Shown piece after piece: positions 6,866 to 8,021 of a DNA stretch of 8,021 nt. The first letter of the stretch is position 1. Every line of letters starts with the position of its first letter. The notes under the pieces were generated by a model, which did not search any database, was not told where the DNA came from, and saw only the letters and a program-made list of their open reading frames with translations. The stretch comes from Chloroflexota bacterium (lineage in GTDB: Bacteria > Chloroflexota > Anaerolineae > 4572-78 > J111): NCBI GenBank assembly GCA_003694775.1, contig RFJV01000394.1, positions 1-8,021 on the forward strand, given 5' to 3'. A program made the translations under genes and the position numbers.

Positions 6866-6895
6866 ATTATAGCACGACGAACGAGGAACGACCAA
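6866..6895 (-). promoter_or_regulatory. radA promoter with extended -10
   Basis: On the minus strand a perfect TATAAT (6871 down to 6866) is preceded by TGC, giving the extended -10 TGCTATAAT. An 18-bp spacer separates it from TTGGTC (6895-6890), which matches three of six -35 bases. Transcription would start near 6859, 33 bases before the ATG. The -35 and almost all of the spacer are made of TTGGTCG-type heptad repeats. Confidence 0.7.
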
Positions 6896-6902
6896 CGACC
6901 AA
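6875..6902 (-). repeat. Heptad tandem array in the radA promoter
   Basis: Four contiguous 7-bp units on the minus strand, TTGGTCG, TTGGTCG, TTCCTCG and TTCGTCG, run from 6902 down to 6875, with a fifth, more decayed unit TGCGGCG (6909-6903) before them. All keep the TT....CG frame except the fifth. The array ends three bases before the TATAAT of the radA promoter. Confidence 0.8.
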
Positions 6903-6957
6903 CGCCGCAGCAGCGCGGCAAGAAAAGAGGGAGCAAGACGTAGAAAGAATGGTATAA

Positions 6958-6987
6958 CACAGACCGGGCCAGATGGCCCGGTCTGTG
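6958..6987 (-). terminator. Intrinsic terminator of the ROK kinase gene
   Basis: A perfect 13-bp stem, CACAGACCGGGCC (6958-6970) with GGCCCGGTCTGTG (6975-6987), has a 4-base loop. On the minus strand it starts 38 bases after the kinase stop and is followed by TTATACCATTCTTTCT, a T-rich but interrupted tail. The plus-strand side (GGTGGGTAG) has no T-run, so it fits the kinase rather than a plus-strand gene. It also insulates radA from the upstream gene. Confidence 0.7.
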
Positions 6988-7025
6988 GGTGGGTAGCTCC
7001 GTCGTCAATACACTGCGGATGCCGG

Positions 7026-7931
7026 TCAGCCGGTTTCTACGGCCTGTGCCCCCAGAGCAATGGCTCCCAAAACCCCCGCTCGACTGCCCAATCCCGGCGG
7101 CACGATGTACCGGTCGATACCGGACAGGATGGCCGGCGACTGGATGTAGCCGTTCAGCAGGGTTTGCACTTTCCGGCGTACCAGCGGGAACAGGTGCGGC
7201 TGGTCCATCACCCCGCCGCCCATGATGATGCGCTGGGGCGAGAGGGTGCAGATAAAGTTGACCAGCCCCAGAGCCAGGTAGTGGGCCTCCAGCTCCCAGG
7301 CCGGATGGTCGGGAGGGAGGGTTTCTCCCCGTGCCTGCCATCGCTTTTCCAGGGCCGGCCCGCTGGCCATCCCTTCCAGACAGTGCCCGTGAAAGGGACA
7401 GAAGCCTTCGGGGTGGGGGTCATCGGGGTGGGGCGGCAGGAGAATGTGCCCCATTTCCGGGTGCACCAGGCCGTGCAGTAGCTGGCCGTTGACCAGCCCG
7501 CCGCCGCCAATGCCGGTGCCGATGGTCAGGTAAATAAAATTATCCAGCCCTTGACCGGCCCCCCAGCGGGCCTCCCCCAGCGCCGCGCCGTTGACATCGG
7601 TATCGAAGCCGACCGGAACCCCCAAGGCCCTGCCGACCGCGGCGGCAAAGTCGGTGTTGGTCCAGCCCGGTTTAGGGGTGCTGGTAATGTAGCCAAACGT
7701 CGGCGAAGCAGGGTCCGGGTCTACCGGCCCGAAGGAAGCAATACCCACCGCGGCCAGCGGCTGGTGGCGGGCCTGTTCCTCAAAAAAGGCAATGGCCCGC
7801 CCGATAGTCTCCTCCGGGGTGGTGGTAGGAAAGCGGGTTTCGGCGCGCAGGTCGTCCGGCCCGGTACCAACGGCACAAACAAACTTGGTTCCCCCGGCCT
7901 CGATGCCTCCAATCAGCGGTTTGGCAGACAT
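7026..7931 (-). CDS. ROK-family sugar kinase, fructokinase type
   Basis: This encodes a 301-residue protein of the ROK family. The phosphate-binding start [11 protein letters not shown] (8-18) is followed by FGPVD (67-71), the STPKPGW segment (84-90), the catalytic Asp112 in [12 protein letters not shown], and the second phosphate loop IGTGIGGG (137-144). The zinc site is HPEMGH (157-162) with [10 protein letters not shown] (178-187); His162, Cys178, His181 and Cys184 are the likely ligands. The PFHGHC form and the HPDD just before it resemble the bacterial fructokinase (ScrK/GmuE-like) branch, rather than glucokinase or the NagC-type repressors, which carry an N-terminal DNA-binding helix that is absent here. 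It should phosphorylate fructose, or possibly mannose, with ATP in the cytoplasm; substrate choice is inferred. ATG 7931 has GGAGG (7937-7941) 5 bases upstream. It appears monocistronic, with its own terminator. Confidence 0.93.
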   Translation of the reverse strand: MSAKPLIGGIEAGGTKFVCAVGTGPDDLRAETRFPTTTPEETIGRAIAFFEEQARHQPLAAVGIASFGPVDPDPASPTFGYITSTPKPGWTNTDFAAAVGRALGVPVGFDTDVNGAALGEARWGAGQGLDNFIYLTIGTGIGGGGLVNGQLLHGLVHPEMGHILLPPHPDDPHPEGFCPFHGHCLEGMASGPALEKRWQARGETLPPDHPAWELEAHYLALGLVNFICTLSPQRIIMGGGVMDQPHLFPLVRRKVQTLLNGYIQSPAILSGIDRYIVPPGLGSRAGVLGAIALGAQAVETG

Positions 7932-7980
7932 TTCTCCCTCCAGTATTTAAACAACCAGCGTCACTGCCGGTCAGGTCAAT

Positions 7981-8021
7981 CGCACTATCGCACTATCACC
8001 CTCTCGCACTATCGCACTATC
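7981..8021. repeat. Octamer tandem array upstream of the ROK kinase
   Basis: Five 8-bp units run to the window edge: CGCACTAT twice, a decayed CACCCTCT, then CGCACTAT twice more. The array may continue beyond the window. It starts 50 bp before the kinase ATG. Between the two, a minus-strand TTGACC (7979-7974) resembles a -35 element, but no -10 at proper spacing follows. Confidence 0.8.

Noticed and set aside
5608..6957. Long 449-residue plus-strand frame opposite radA
   Set aside because: It mirrors radA, whose zinc finger, Walker motifs and KNRFG are intact. The antisense translation has no family features.
6826..7341. Extension of the radA frame by 172 codons
   Set aside because: It crosses the ROK gene's 3' end, its terminator and the radA promoter; RadA begins at the ATG nine codons before its zinc finger.
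7942..7979. Promoter for the ROK kinase using TTGACC (7979-7974, minus)
   Set aside because: The -35 match is good, but the only A/T-rich -10 candidates (around TTTAAATA) lie 22 or more bp away, adjacent to the ribosome site.
7981..8021. CRISPR-like repeats at the right edge
   Set aside because: Units are 8 bp and contiguous, with no spacers of 25-40 bp and no cas gene nearby.

Overview
The window is ordinary-looking, GC-rich bacterial chromosome holding eight protein genes: one cut by the left edge and seven complete. Coding density is high and the gaps are short (about 90-215 bp). No rRNA, tRNA, transposase, integrase, phage gene or CRISPR array was seen. Gene content alone does not fix the taxon. 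The GC-rich coding style, together with degenerate 7-9 bp tandem repeats in several intergenic gaps, reminds me of Chloroflexota (Anaerolineae-type) genomes, but that is an impression, not a demonstration.

Layout, left to right. Positions 2-163 (+) hold the C-terminal end of a 2-oxoacid dehydrogenase E2 acyltransferase. It is followed by a hairpin that overlaps a good sigma-70-type promoter. That promoter reads into comM (285-1802, +), encoding a YifB/ComM-type AAA+ branch-migration helicase. A 215-bp gap with a possible promoter, two short tandem-repeat arrays and a perfect dyad leads into a four-gene ABC importer cassette (2018-5448, +): two HisM/GlnP-type permeases, a lipoprotein solute-binding protein, and an ATPase. 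The genes are tightly packed (4-bp overlap, 97-bp gap, 2-bp gap). The cassette converges, with only 3 bp between stop codons, on radA (5452-6825, -). The radA promoter carries a heptad tandem array across its -35 and spacer. Upstream of radA, a strong hairpin ends a ROK-family sugar kinase of the fructokinase type (7026-7931, -). The right edge holds another octamer array.

How the genes work together. The importer should take up a polar amino acid: the binding protein captures it, the two permeases form the channel, and the ATPase powers transport. The ATPase is not the short GlnQ/HisP type usual for this class. It is a 347-residue PotA/FbpC/MalK-like protein with a C-terminal TOBE-like domain. 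ComM and RadA are both RecA-associated branch-migration motors used in recombination and natural transformation, and here they flank the importer. The E2 fragment and the sugar kinase are central-metabolism genes with no visible link to the rest.

I found no clearly novel multi-gene system. The observations most worth following up are the mismatched importer ATPase, the heptad array built into the radA promoter, and the recurrence of different short tandem arrays in three of the five gaps.
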